NCBI GenBank assembly: GCA_050011535.1
Contig: JBEKIX010000008.1
Coordinates: 16,443-80,442 of the forward strand
DNA: 64,000 bases
Reading direction: 5' to 3'
From: JAFNAG01 sp050011535
Lineage (GTDB): Bacteria; Acidobacteriota; UBA6911
Shown here piece after piece: positions 44,614 through 52,980 of this stretch; the first letter of the stretch is position 1; each line of letters opens with the position of its first letter. The notes beneath the pieces are model-generated. The model made no database searches. It was not told where the DNA came from and was given only the letters and a program-made list of their open reading frames with translations. The translations under genes and the position numbers were made by a program.

Positions 44614-46853
44614 TGATGAAGCGGCGGATAAACGCAGTGGAGCGCGAATCCAATCCCGCGTTCTTCTGCGTTTGTCGGCGGCCTGGCCTTTGTCTTCTGC
44701 TCCTTGTGGCGGCCCTCCTGAACGCATCCTCCGCGCCGGCCGCCCCACGCAACCCTCCGAAGGTAGGTTTGGTGCTCAGTGGAGGCGGAGCCCGAGGCGC
44801 CGCGCACATCGGCGTGCTGAAAGTTTTTGAGCGCGAGGGTATCCCCATTGATTGCATCGCCGGCACCAGCTTCGGCGCGCTCGTGGGCGGGTTGTACGCG
44901 CTTGGCTACAAAGCCGCGGAAATCGAGCAGATCTTCACAAAAGAGGGCTGGACATCCGTTTTCAGCAACCAGCCCGACATGTCCCTCGCTCCCTTGCTGG
45001 CGCAAGTCCGAGCCCGCTATCAAGGGGAACTCTATTTTCGCGGATGGATCCTGGAGCTGCCCGGCGGGCTTCTCGCAGGCCAGCGGCTGGTGGAAATTCT
45101 CGACCGCCTCACAACCGAGCGCACGATCGCGGCGGGCTTCGATTTCGACAAGCTGGTTATTCCCTTTCGCGCCGTGGCCACCGACCTCGTTTCCGGCAAT
45201 CGGTACGTGTTTCGCGACGGGTCCATGACCGACTCCATTCGCGCGTCGATCGCCGCCCCTCCTCTGTTCACGCCGGTCGAAAAAGACGGGATGCTGCTTG
45301 CAGACGGGGGGCTGGTCGACAACCTCCCCACCGATGTCGCGCGCGACATGGGCGCCGATATCGTGATTGCGGTCGATGTGACTTCTCCCTTGTTGGAAAA
45401 GGAACAAATCAAGACGTTCATCGACGTCCTGGACCAATCCATCGGCCTTCAGATGCAGCACAGCGTGGAGAGCAACCGCAAGCTTGCAAACCTCGTTCTG
45501 CGGCCGGACCTTAAGCAGTACACGGGAATCGACTATACCGGAATTTCCCAGATAATCCAGATCGGCGCCGACGAAGCGGAAAAACAGCTGCCGGCCCTGA
45601 AGTCTCTCCTCGCAGGTGTGCCTGGACGGCCTTCCCGGCCGCTCGTGATGGGCGTCACCCCGACGATCGCATCGGTTTCGTTTGAAGGGCTCAAGGCCAT
45701 CCCGGCCACTCAGCTTCGCAACGCCGTGAAGGCGCGAGCCGGCCAGCCATTGGACATCAACGTCCTGGAAAAAGACCTGAGCCGGCTGTACGCTACATCC
45801 CTGTTCGACCAGGTCGATTTTCACCTGGCACCCGCCGGGAATAATGCATATAGCCTTACCTATACCCTGCGGGAATACCCTTTGTACACTCTGGGCGCCG
45901 CCATTCGGTACGATCCCGATTATGGCCTGGTTGCCCTGGGCGAGGTGCGTGCACGCCAGCTCTTTCACACTCCTTCGACGCTCACCATTTCGAGCCAGTT
46001 CGGCGGTCTCGACAGCGACTTTGCCCGCCTGCAGTATGTTCCCTTCCCTCAATTGCCTTTTTTCTACCTCGCACCTGAGGTGCATCTCGATCGGCGCGAG
46101 TATCTGGACATTCAGAACGAAACCATGGTGGATAAGTTCACAAACCGGCAGATCGGCGGCCAATTGATGGTCGGCACGGTGTTCAAACGATCGGAGATCG
46201 AGGCGGGCTATCAGGTCGACCACGCATCCATCACGGGCGGCACTGCACCCAATCGCCAGGAAGGCGCTGCCAAGTTGAGAGGGCTCAGGTTTAACTTGAA
46301 TCACAACACGCTCGACGCGCAGCTCTTTCCTGCCAGGGGAACGCTGTTGTCCGCGCGAATCGACGAGCGCGAAAAGATGTTCGGCAGCGATTTCAGCTTC
46401 ACTAAATACGCACTTGATTTCAGGCGCTATTTCCCGGTTTCGAAAAGGTCAACGGTGCAGATCTACTTTTCCGCGGGTCACGAACGCGGGTCGGTTCCGT
46501 TTTACGAACGGTTTTATCTGGGCGGTTTCAACGTGTCCGATGGGGGGCCACGTCATCTCATCGGATTCGGTTTCGATGAGCTGCCTGCAAAGCAGATGGG
46601 AATCGCCGCGATTGCGTACCGCTACCAGTGGCTCACCCACCCGCTCGGATTTGTAAATAGCGGATACCTTACCGGATATTTCAACGCAGCTTCCGTCAGC
46701 GACCGTGCGACCACGCCGTACGATTTCAATCTATATCAGGGAGGCGGCGCTGAATTAGCCTTCAACACGCTGATCGGCCCGATGCGCTTTGCCGGAGGAT
46801 GGGGCGAGGGCGGCCGCTACAATTTCTATTTCACCTTCGGCCCCGCCTTCTGA
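44610..46853 (+). CDS. patatin-POTRA-barrel outer-membrane protein (type Vd autotransporter, PlpD-like)
   Basis: The 747-residue protein has a signal-like segment near residues 25-45. The patatin lipase domain follows, with the oxyanion loop GGGARGAAHIGVL, the nucleophile S87 in GTSFG and D232 in ADGGLVDN. A POTRA-like repeat comes next near residues 350-415 (VSFEGLKAIPATQLRNAV), then an Omp85-type barrel ending in Phe (GPAF). This order and length match PlpD-type phospholipases, which are surface-exposed or released. The ATG overlaps the ftsZ stop, so it may be translationally coupled to the division operon. Confidence 0.9.
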   Translation: MMMKRRINAVERESNPAFFCVCRRPGLCLLLLVAALLNASSAPAAPRNPPKVGLVLSGGGARGAAHIGVLKVFEREGIPIDCIAGTSFGALVGGLYALGYKAAEIEQIFTKEGWTSVFSNQPDMSLAPLLAQVRARYQGELYFRGWILELPGGLLAGQRLVEILDRLTTERTIAAGFDFDKLVIPFRAVATDLVSGNRYVFRDGSMTDSIRASIAAPPLFTPVEKDGMLLADGGLVDNLPTDVARDMGADIVIAVDVTSPLLEKEQIKTFIDVLDQSIGLQMQHSVESNRKLANLVLRPDLKQYTGIDYTGISQIIQIGADEAEKQLPALKSLLAGVPGRPSRPLVMGVTPTIASVSFEGLKAIPATQLRNAVKARAGQPLDINVLEKDLSRLYATSLFDQVDFHLAPAGNNAYSLTYTLREYPLYTLGAAIRYDPDYGLVALGEVRARQLFHTPSTLTISSQFGGLDSDFARLQYVPFPQLPFFYLAPEVHLDRREYLDIQNETMVDKFTNRQIGGQLMVGTVFKRSEIEAGYQVDHASITGGTAPNRQEGAAKLRGLRFNLNHNTLDAQLFPARGTLLSARIDEREKMFGSDFSFTKYALDFRRYFPVSKRSTVQIYFSAGHERGSVPFYERFYLGGFNVSDGGPRHLIGFGFDELPAKQMGIAAIAYRYQWLTHPLGFVNSGYLTGYFNAASVSDRATTPYDFNLYQGGGAELAFNTLIGPMRFAGGWGEGGRYNFYFTFGPAF

Positions 46854-46863
46854 AGAGCGTAAC

Positions 46864-46951
46864 TGACGGAGCCTGGAGTCAAACGCCACTCAATCAGCTC
46901 AACATCGGGGCAAACCGGCGCTGGGAGCGCTTTTGACTCCAGGCTCCGTCA
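46864..46951. repeat. 20-bp perfect inverted repeat between convergent genes
   Basis: The arms at 46864-46883 and 46932-46951 are perfect reverse complements (first arm starts TGACGGAGCC) with a 48-base loop. The right arm overlaps the stop codon of the rhomboid gene. It could end transcripts from both sides, but no T-run follows. It may instead be a mobile short repeat; I cannot see another copy in the window. Confidence 0.7.
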
Positions 46952-47686
46952 ATGGATGGTGGGTTTTTTCTCGTCCTCAATCTTGTGTCGCAGTTCGGAG
47001 TAATACACCTCGAACTGGCGTTTGAGTTCCTCGCGGCGCCGGCGGGAATGAAACTCCTCGTATCGGTGAAACCAGTCGTGCCCCTTGAGGAAAACATAGC
47101 CGACCAGGATGCCGCCCAGGTGGGCAATGTTCGAGACTCCCGGAGCGCTGCCGGTAATCGACGAGAGGAAGGCAAGAACTCCCATGAAGAGCACGAGCCA
47201 CTTGACTTTGATGGGGAACAGAAAATAGAGATATACCAGCCGCTCGGGGTAAAGAAGACCATAGGCGAGCAACAACCCGTAGATCGCGCCGGAAGCTCCG
47301 ATCGTCACGGTCAGCGCGTTCACCCCAACGATGTAGGAACAGAGCCCGGCGCCGATGCCGGTGACAAAATAATAGGTGAGAAAGCGTTTCGGTCCCCAGA
47401 CTCGTTCCAGGTCGTTGCCGAACATGTAGAGCGTAAACATATTGATGAAGATGTGGAAGAATCCGTCGTGCAGGAACATGTAGCTGAGGAGTTGCCAGAG
47501 CATGAACTCATGAGTGATGCGCCATGGAATCAGCCCGAAGTATAAATCAATAAAGTTGACGCCCGCGGCACGGGTGAGTATCTGGAGAACCCACACTACA
47601 ACATTGATGGTGATCAGCGTTTTGACCGACTTTGTTATCGGGCCCCCGAAAAAAGCCGACGGGGAATTGGAATAATAGTAAGCCAT
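46949..47686 (-). CDS. rhomboid-family intramembrane serine protease
   Basis: The 245-residue protein has six to seven membrane helices. The active-site motif GASGAIYG carries S132, and H189 lies in NIAHLGG; H78 and N82 in HIFIN match the oxyanion residues of GlpG-type rhomboids. A charged cytoplasmic tail of about 40 residues follows (RRRREELKRQFEVYYSEL). The substrate is unknown. It stands alone between the patatin gene and rph. Confidence 0.93.
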   Translation of the reverse strand: MAYYYSNSPSAFFGGPITKSVKTLITINVVVWVLQILTRAAGVNFIDLYFGLIPWRITHEFMLWQLLSYMFLHDGFFHIFINMFTLYMFGNDLERVWGPKRFLTYYFVTGIGAGLCSYIVGVNALTVTIGASGAIYGLLLAYGLLYPERLVYLYFLFPIKVKWLVLFMGVLAFLSSITGSAPGVSNIAHLGGILVGYVFLKGHDWFHRYEEFHSRRRREELKRQFEVYYSELRHKIEDEKKPTIH

Positions 47687-47943
47687 CGATCAATATTAGG
47701 AGAATCTCCGGGCGAATTCAACCTGCGATCGCCGATGTCGCGGACATACTCGAGCACCCGATGTGTTAATAATTTCAACACGATGCGGGCATGCAAAAGA
47801 CTCGCCCCTCCAGATCCAATTTGATCGCTTGGCAGAATCGGCGGCAGTATTTCGTGACCCTGGTTCCACCCTGCGACCCATGGAAATGATGTAGAATGTG
47901 TTATTGAAACTGTTTTGGCACATTCAAGAGCAGCCACAGATTT

Positions 47944-47977
47944 CACAGATTCCACAGAAAAATCAGTGGAATCTGTG
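47944..47977. repeat. 12-bp hairpin in CACAGATT-type repeat
   Basis: CACAGATTCCAC (47944-47955) pairs perfectly with GTGGAATCTGTG (47966-47977) around a 10-base AT-rich loop, and another CACAGATTT copy precedes it. Similar 'cacagatt' intergenic repeats are widespread in diverse bacteria. A terminator role is not supported by a T-run. Confidence 0.6.
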
Positions 47978-48060
47978 CTACTAACCCGCGAATTTTTTGC
48001 GAGAAGGCAGAGATTTTTAGCGGCCACGTCGAAGCCAAATTCGAGATTCAATATTCTCAA

Positions 48061-48102
48061 TCTCGAATCTCGAATCTCGAATCTCGAATCTCGAATCTCG
48101 AA
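48061..48102. repeat. 7-bp tandem repeat (TCTCGAA)x6
   Basis: Six perfect head-to-tail copies of TCTCGAA fill 48061-48102, about 30 bp before rph. An inverted copy (TTCGAGA, 48040-48046) lies just upstream, so the array can fold back on itself. Such arrays can change copy number by slippage. Confidence 0.85.
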
Positions 48103-48132
48103 TTTTGTAATGCCAGAAAGGGCGGACGGTTC

Positions 48133-48888
48133 ATGAGACACGACGGACGACAACCTGATTCCATGCGGGAAATCCGAATTGAGCTGGACTACACCAAACA
48201 TGCCGAGGGGTCGGTGCTGATCGCCGTCGGCGACACCAAGGTATTGTGCAACTGCAGCATCGAGGACAAGGTGCCGCCGTTCCTCTATCAGGCAAACCAG
48301 GGTTGGGTTACGGCTGAATATGGAATGGTGCCCCGTTCGACCAACACCCGTACTCCGCGCGAGGCGGCCCGCGGCAAGCAGTCCGGCCGCACGGTGGAGA
48401 TTCAGCGCCTGATCGGCCGGACGCTGCGCAGCGTGGTCAATCTCTCGATGCTGGGAATCCGCAGCCTGCTGATCGATTGCGATGTGCTTCAGGCGGATGG
48501 AGGCACGCGCACGGCGTCCATCAACGGCGCATTTCTCGCACTGGCGCTCGCAATCCACCGGCTATTGGACAAGAAGCTTCTCGAGTATTCGCCGCTCATC
48601 GATTTCGTTGCGGCCACGAGCGTCGGCATCATCGGCGAGATCCCCTGCCTCGACCTGAATTATGAAGAGGATTCGCGGGCAGCCGTGGACATGAATCTGG
48701 TCATGACCGGAAACGGGCGGTTTGTCGAGATCCAGGGAACGGCCGAAAAACAGCCCTTTACGGCAGAGCAGCTTCGGGTCATGCTCGGGCTCGGCGCCCT
48801 TGGAATCAAACAGTTGATAGAGGCCCAGAAATCTGCCCTGGAGGGGCGCGGAATCAACCTTTCCCGCCTTGGCCTGAACAAAGTGTGA
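48133..48888 (+). CDS. rph: ribonuclease PH
   Basis: RNase PH trims the 3' ends of tRNA precursors by phosphorolysis. The 251-residue protein carries GWVTAEYGMVPRSTNTR, the RGKQSGRTVEIQRLIGRTLR block, the active-site DCDVLQADGGTRTASI and LDLNYEEDS. Length is normal. It lies six bases before rdgB, a frequent pairing. Confidence 0.97.
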   Translation: MRHDGRQPDSMREIRIELDYTKHAEGSVLIAVGDTKVLCNCSIEDKVPPFLYQANQGWVTAEYGMVPRSTNTRTPREAARGKQSGRTVEIQRLIGRTLRSVVNLSMLGIRSLLIDCDVLQADGGTRTASINGAFLALALAIHRLLDKKLLEYSPLIDFVAATSVGIIGEIPCLDLNYEEDSRAAVDMNLVMTGNGRFVEIQGTAEKQPFTAEQLRVMLGLGALGIKQLIEAQKSALEGRGINLSRLGLNKV

Positions 48889-48894
48889 CGCTGC

Positions 48895-49539
48895 ATGAAA
48901 ATGCAAGACACAGCCACCACGATGGTCCTGGCCACCCACAACCGAGGCAAGATGCGCGAATTTCGCTTTCTGCTGGAGCCGCACGGCTGGCAGGTACTGG
49001 GACTGGATGACATCGGCATTAAGAAAGACGTAGCGGAAACAGGTGCGTCGTTTGGGGACAACGCCCGATTGAAGGCTGTTGCGTATTCTCTGAATACGGA
49101 TCTGCCCGTGCTCGCCGATGATTCGGGTCTCGAGGTCCTCGCGCTCGCCGGCAGGCCAGGAATCCAATCGGCGCGCTACGCGGGACCGCACGCCTCTGAC
49201 TCGGATCGCATGCTCAAGCTGTTACTCGAGCTCAAGCAGTCGGGCGGCGCGCGCACCGCGCGGTTTGTCTGCGCACTGGCCCTGGCCCAGTCGGGGGCGG
49301 TTGTACTCGAAACCGAAGGCGAGTGCCGCGGCGAGATCGCATGCGAGCCCAAGGGAAACAACGGTTTTGGATTCGACCCGATTTTCTTCATTCCCGAGCT
49401 GGGGCGAACCTATGCGCAGTTGGACGAAGAAGAGAAGAATCGCTGCAGCCACCGCGCGCGTGCTGTCGCGGCCTTGCTTGCGGGATTGCAAAGCCACGCC
49501 GAAAAAAGGTGCCTGTCGCCGGATTTCCAGCTAGAATAA
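48895..49539 (+). CDS. rdgB: XTP/dITP diphosphatase
   Basis: RdgB/HAM1 proteins clear inosine and xanthosine triphosphates from the nucleotide pool. The 214-residue protein shows VLATHNRGKMREFRFLL, GASFGDNARLKA, LADDSGLEVLALAGRPGIQSARYAG and GFGFDPIFFIPE, all family blocks. The start may be ATG 48895 or 48901. It follows rph and precedes tRNA-Pro. Confidence 0.95.
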   Translation: MKMQDTATTMVLATHNRGKMREFRFLLEPHGWQVLGLDDIGIKKDVAETGASFGDNARLKAVAYSLNTDLPVLADDSGLEVLALAGRPGIQSARYAGPHASDSDRMLKLLLELKQSGGARTARFVCALALAQSGAVVLETEGECRGEIACEPKGNNGFGFDPIFFIPELGRTYAQLDEEEKNRCSHRARAVAALLAGLQSHAEKRCLSPDFQLE

Positions 49540-49555
49540 TGGCCTCGTCACCGGT

Positions 49556-49632
49556 CGGGGCATAGCGCAGCCTGGTAGCGCGCCTGCCTTGGGCGCAGGA
49601 GGTCTCCAGTTCAAATCTGGATGCCCCGACCA
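49556..49632 (+). tRNA. tRNA-Pro (anticodon TGG)
   Basis: The 77-base cloverleaf has a 7-bp acceptor stem (CGGGGCA/TGCCCCG), D-stem GCGC, anticodon stem CCTGC/GCAGG around loop CTTGGGC with anticodon TGG, and T-arm CCAGTTCAAATCTGG. Discriminator A and an encoded CCA are present. All arms pair. Confidence 0.96.
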
Positions 49633-49636
49633 AGAG

Positions 49637-49660
49637 GGTCCGGCACACAGAGCCGGTTCT
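49637..49660 (+). terminator. weak hairpin after tRNA-Pro
   Basis: CCGGC and GCCGG pair around a seven-base loop just after the tRNA, followed by TTCTT. It may end the tRNA transcript; the stem is short and the T-run is poor. Confidence 0.3.
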
Positions 49661-49809
49661 TACGATCTCATCCGGCGAGCTTCGCGACATAAATCTGCCC
49701 CCAGAGGATTGCATGGTTCGGCGTTGGCAGTGAACGGAAAACAAATGCCCAGTTCCGCGAGAGCGCAGGCCCGGAAAACCCGGGCCCAGCGCCTTCGCGG
49801 CAGCATCAA

Positions 49810-50415
49810 TCACTTTTTAACAGGAGTCAGTTTGCCAAATCCCATCATGGAGGCTCCCCCATGGAATCCCGCCGGTCCTGCGCCCGGTCCGCCACGTCCG
49901 CCCGGTCCTCCACCCGGCCCTCCCGGTCCTCCGGCGAGGGACTGAATCAGTTGCACAAGGCTGTCGGCCCCGAGCTTCTGCTGCAAAAGGCTCAACTGGC
50001 CATTCTGCAACACATTTGCGACGCCGACGGAAAATGTCACCAGTGCTTGCATTCTTGCAAGATCCTGGGCCGCCTGTTCCGACGTAAGGGTCTGAATCAG
50101 GGCCGCCGCGCCAGTCGCATTGCCGGCGAGAATGTAATTGTCATAGGCAACGCGGGCCGCGCTCACGGTGGGCGCTGTTGCCGTATGGAAGTCTGTGATC
50201 AGGGTCTGAATCTGAGTTGCTTGATCGGACGTGAGCGCACTCGCGGCAGCATCCGCTAGGGGGGCTTTCAGAGAGCGCAGCATATCCGGAGCCTGAGCGG
50301 AGCCGCTCACATCCATTGGACGCTGCGCGAGCAGCGTTCCAGACATAACGGCCCCCACAAATAAGACAATCGCCACCATAACCATAAAACCGGTACGTTT
50401 CGTTTCTTTCGACAT
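49810..50415 (-). CDS. Spy/CpxP-like periplasmic protein with Gly-Pro-rich tail
   Basis: The 201-residue protein has a signal peptide (residues 10-31, ending LLAQR) and a helical body with LTSDQATQIQTLITDF and LTSEQAAQDLARMQAL, two LTxxQ-like units as in Spy/CpxP. The tail near residues 165-187 consists of GGPGG-type repeats. It is divergent from a CpxR/CpxA-like pair, with GTAAA repeats between them, which suggests a Cpx-type regulon target. Family assignment is from motif pattern and context. Confidence 0.6.
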   Translation of the reverse strand: MSKETKRTGFMVMVAIVLFVGAVMSGTLLAQRPMDVSGSAQAPDMLRSLKAPLADAAASALTSDQATQIQTLITDFHTATAPTVSAARVAYDNYILAGNATGAAALIQTLTSEQAAQDLARMQALVTFSVGVANVLQNGQLSLLQQKLGADSLVQLIQSLAGGPGGPGGGPGGRGGPGAGPAGFHGGASMMGFGKLTPVKK

Positions 50416-50562
50416 AGCATGCTCCTTACCAAAACACGAATGGAGTTTTCATCATACTTTGGATCGAGAGCGTCACTACCAGGCCGGCGCGATCTCAATC
50501 CAACAACGAAATCAAAGATACTTCGCGATAGTTAAGGGGTTATGTAAGCGGGCAGGAATTTT

Positions 50563-50578
50563 GTAAAGGGTTGGTAAA
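50563..50578. promoter_or_regulatory. CpxR-box-like direct repeat
   Basis: GTAAA (50563-50567) and GTAAA (50574-50578) are spaced by six bases, an 11-bp period, close to the E. coli CpxR box (GTAAA-N5-GTAAA with tolerated spacing). A related GTAAG lies at 50544. The site sits in the gap between the Spy-like gene and the regulator gene, so it could serve both. Confidence 0.5.
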
Positions 50579-50624
50579 AGCGCCGTGCGTTTGCGCGGCG
50601 TGCGCGCTACACTCACATTTGCAT

Positions 50625-51103
50625 ATGGACAATAAAAACAGCGCCGCCGAGCCAGGCTCGAACATACGCGTTCTGCTCGTGGACGACGATCCGAAGCTAT
50701 GCCGCCTGGTGACTGATTATCTCAAGCCCATGGGATTCGATGTCAGCAGCGTGCACGCCGGTCCGTCAGGCCTGGAGCAAGCCCTGCACGGCGCCTTTCA
50801 GGCTGTGATTCTCGATTGCATGCTGCCGGGAATGGATGGCTTTGAAGTGCTGCGCCAGCTGCGGCGCGCCTCGCAGGTGCCGGTTTTGATGCTGACGGCG
50901 CTGCACGCTCCGCCGAACGCATACTGAGCCGCGATCAGCTGCTGAATGCGATCAGCGGCCGCGATTACGAAGTCTTTGATCGCTCGATTGACGTGCACAT
51001 CTCGGCGCTGCGCCGCAAGCTGGGCGATGACCCCAAGAAGCCGCAATTCATCAAGACCGTGCGCTCTGCGGGCTATACCCTGCTTCGCGAAAATGAGGAG
51101 TGA
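50625..51103 (+). pseudogene. CpxR/OmpR-type response regulator broken by an internal deletion
   Basis: From ATG 50625 the receiver reads normally through the acidic pair in VLLVDDD, the phosphoacceptor Asp in VILDCMLPGMDGFEVL and VLMLTA, then runs into a stop at 50925. In another frame, from about 50910 to the TGA at 51101-51103, the end of the winged-helix domain is intact (ERILSRDQLLNAISG, then SIDVHISALRRKLGDD, SAGYTLL). The rest of the receiver, the linker and the first part of the DNA-binding domain, about 80 residues, are missing and the frame is shifted. The intact kinase gene follows seven bases later. Confidence 0.85.
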
Positions 51104-51109
51104 GTTCTC

Positions 51110-52660
51110 ATGCGGCCGCGTCTTTCACTCTTCACAAAGGTCCTGCTTCTCCTTCTTCTGAACCTGGTCGTGTTGGGCGCGGCGCTCGTTGTTTTCTTCA
51201 GCCTCCAGTTCCGGTTCGAGCCGGACTCACCTCTTTTTGCCGCTTCCAGAGGCCGTTTGGAATCCGTCGCGCGGCTGATTGACGACGAAATGCGCATGGC
51301 TGTCGAGGCCGAGCGCACCACCGTCCTGCGCCGCTACTCATCCACCTATCGCGTCGACTTTCTGCTCTGCTCCAACAATGGCCGGAGGTTGGCCGGCGCG
51401 AATATCCCTTTGCCTGACGAGGTCATGCGGCATATGGTGGACGCGCCTCCGCGCCCCGGTCCGGGTCCCGGTCGCGGCCCTCGAAGCGATGCGTTGCCCC
51501 CGCGCCCCGAGCCGGATATGGGCGGACCGCCGCCGCCTCGCGGGCCGGGAAGCGATGCGCCGCCTCGAGGCCCGTGGCCGGCAGGCAACCTGGCGCCCAC
51601 GACGCCGCCGACGCAGCCTCCCTATCCGATCTTCACAGTGAAGACGACGAGTCCAACTCGCTACTGGGCAGGCGTGCGACTTACCAACTTCTCACCGGGG
51701 CAGCCCGAACAGATACGCACCACATTGCTGGCCGTTTCCGATTCCATGTTCGGGCACGGTCTTTTTTTCGATCCCTCACCCTGGATGCTTGTTGCCGGAT
51801 CAGTGTTGGTACTTTCGATCCTCCTCTGGCTCCCTTTCGTGCGCGGGCTCACGGTGACGGTCAAGCAGATCACTGCTGCAACCGAACAGATTGCCGAAGA
51901 ACGTTTTGTCGTGCGCGTAAATGAAAAACGCCACGATGAGCTTGGGCGTTTAGGAGCGGCGATCAACCAACTGGCAGTGCGCCTGGCGGGTTTCGTCGGC
52001 GGCCAAAGACGCTTTCTCGGAGATATCTCGCACGAACTCAACTCGCCACTCGCGAGGATGCAACTCGCTCTTGGCATTCTCGAAGAGCGCGTGGATTCCG
52101 CGCATCTCGGCTACGTCGCGGATGCCCAGGAAGAGGTGCGCCTGATGTCCCAATTGGTCGAAGAGCTTTTGGCCTTCGCCAAGGCAGGCATGAGGACGGC
52201 AGAACTCAAACTCGTCAGCGTGCCGCTGCTGCCCTTGGTCAGGCGGATCTGCGCTCGCGAGGCCGCCAACTGCGAAACCAAAATCGAAATCGCTGAATCA
52301 GCCGCCGCACTTGCGCAGCCGGAGTTGCTCGCTCGAGCTCTAGCTAATGTGTTGCGCAATGCCGCGCGCTACGCCTCCGCAGGCGGGCCGATTACCATTA
52401 CGGCCCAGCGCCATCAGGATGAGATCAAACTCATCATCGCTGACCACGGCCCCGGCGTTCCGCCCGAGTCTCTCAACCGCCTCTTTGATCCGTTTTACCG
52501 GCTCGAACCGGACCGCGCACGCGCCACAGGCGGTACAGGATTGGGGCTGGCGATCACAAAAACCTGCATCGAAGCCTGTCATGGCACGGTGGCAGCGCGT
52601 AACCTCATCCCATCGGGTCTGGAGATCAGCATCACCTTGCCGACGGACGACTCATCGTAA
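51110..52660 (+). CDS. CpxA-like sensor histidine kinase with Pro/Gly-rich sensor region
   Basis: This 516-residue kinase has TM1 near residues 10-31 and a periplasmic region containing a long Pro/Gly/Arg-rich stretch (about residues 112-170). TM2 lies near residues 225-245 (WMLVAGSVLVLSILLWLPF). HAMP, HisKA with GDISHELNSPLARMQLAL (phosphoacceptor His), and HATPase_c with NVLRNAARYA, DHGPGVP and GGTGLGLAITK follow. The HisKA box resembles CpxA. The frame is complete although its response regulator gene is broken. Confidence 0.92.
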   Translation: MRPRLSLFTKVLLLLLLNLVVLGAALVVFFSLQFRFEPDSPLFAASRGRLESVARLIDDEMRMAVEAERTTVLRRYSSTYRVDFLLCSNNGRRLAGANIPLPDEVMRHMVDAPPRPGPGPGRGPRSDALPPRPEPDMGGPPPPRGPGSDAPPRGPWPAGNLAPTTPPTQPPYPIFTVKTTSPTRYWAGVRLTNFSPGQPEQIRTTLLAVSDSMFGHGLFFDPSPWMLVAGSVLVLSILLWLPFVRGLTVTVKQITAATEQIAEERFVVRVNEKRHDELGRLGAAINQLAVRLAGFVGGQRRFLGDISHELNSPLARMQLALGILEERVDSAHLGYVADAQEEVRLMSQLVEELLAFAKAGMRTAELKLVSVPLLPLVRRICAREAANCETKIEIAESAAALAQPELLARALANVLRNAARYASAGGPITITAQRHQDEIKLIIADHGPGVPPESLNRLFDPFYRLEPDRARATGGTGLGLAITKTCIEACHGTVAARNLIPSGLEISITLPTDDSS

Positions 52661-52686
52661 TCCGCAGTTGAGCGGGAGCGCACATA

Positions 52687-52980
52687 TCATCGATAGGTGT
52701 CCTCCCGCCGCAGGCCACAATAGTTGAACTCAATTTCTTGCCGCTTGTCCCAGATATCATACCGAAATCGCCACCGGCCTATCCGGAGGCGATACTGGCC
52801 ATTTCCGGGGTTGATGCCTCGGAGCTTTCTTATGGGATGGCTGCGGCTGAGGTTGTGGGGATCGGTTTTGAGAATGGCGATTGCAGATTCGAAGATCTCA
52901 GGCAGTTCCGGGTGCTGCTGAGCAAGCTTGGCAAGCAGTCGGTCAAAGAGCGACGTGGTGAGAACGCTAAACGTCTTCAT
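52687..52980 (-). CDS. RelE/ParE-family toxin
   Basis: The 97-residue protein ends with the family pattern GQYRLRIGRWRFRYDIWDKRQEIEFNYCGLRREDTYR and has LKTDPHNL..HPIRKLRG before it, as in RelE/ParE-fold toxins. Whether it cuts mRNA or poisons gyrase cannot be told. It overlaps the antitoxin stop by four bases, the usual antitoxin-first arrangement. Confidence 0.85.
   Translation of the reverse strand: MKTFSVLTTSLFDRLLAKLAQQHPELPEIFESAIAILKTDPHNLSRSHPIRKLRGINPGNGQYRLRIGRWRFRYDIWDKRQEIEFNYCGLRREDTYR

Larger units (their letters stand above)
47687..48132. other. 446-bp intergenic region with repeats
   Basis: No gene is convincing here. The right half carries a 12-bp perfect hairpin (47944-47977) and a 7-bp tandem repeat (48061-48102), listed separately. 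The left half probably holds the rhomboid promoter, but I cannot name clear boxes. Confidence 0.6.

Noticed and set aside
44544..46304. 586-residue minus-strand frame opposite the patatin gene
   Set aside because: Long only because of GC-rich composition; the plus-strand protein has catalytic motifs and the right length.
49850..49940. GGTCC/CCGCC-rich run as a CRISPR or satellite array
   Set aside because: It is the coding sequence of Gly-Pro repeats at the end of the Spy-like protein; spacing is irregular and no spacers exist.
51450..51600. low-complexity GC-rich stretch in the kinase as an insertion element
   Set aside because: The frame is continuous and encodes a Pro/Gly-rich periplasmic linker; no terminal repeats are seen.
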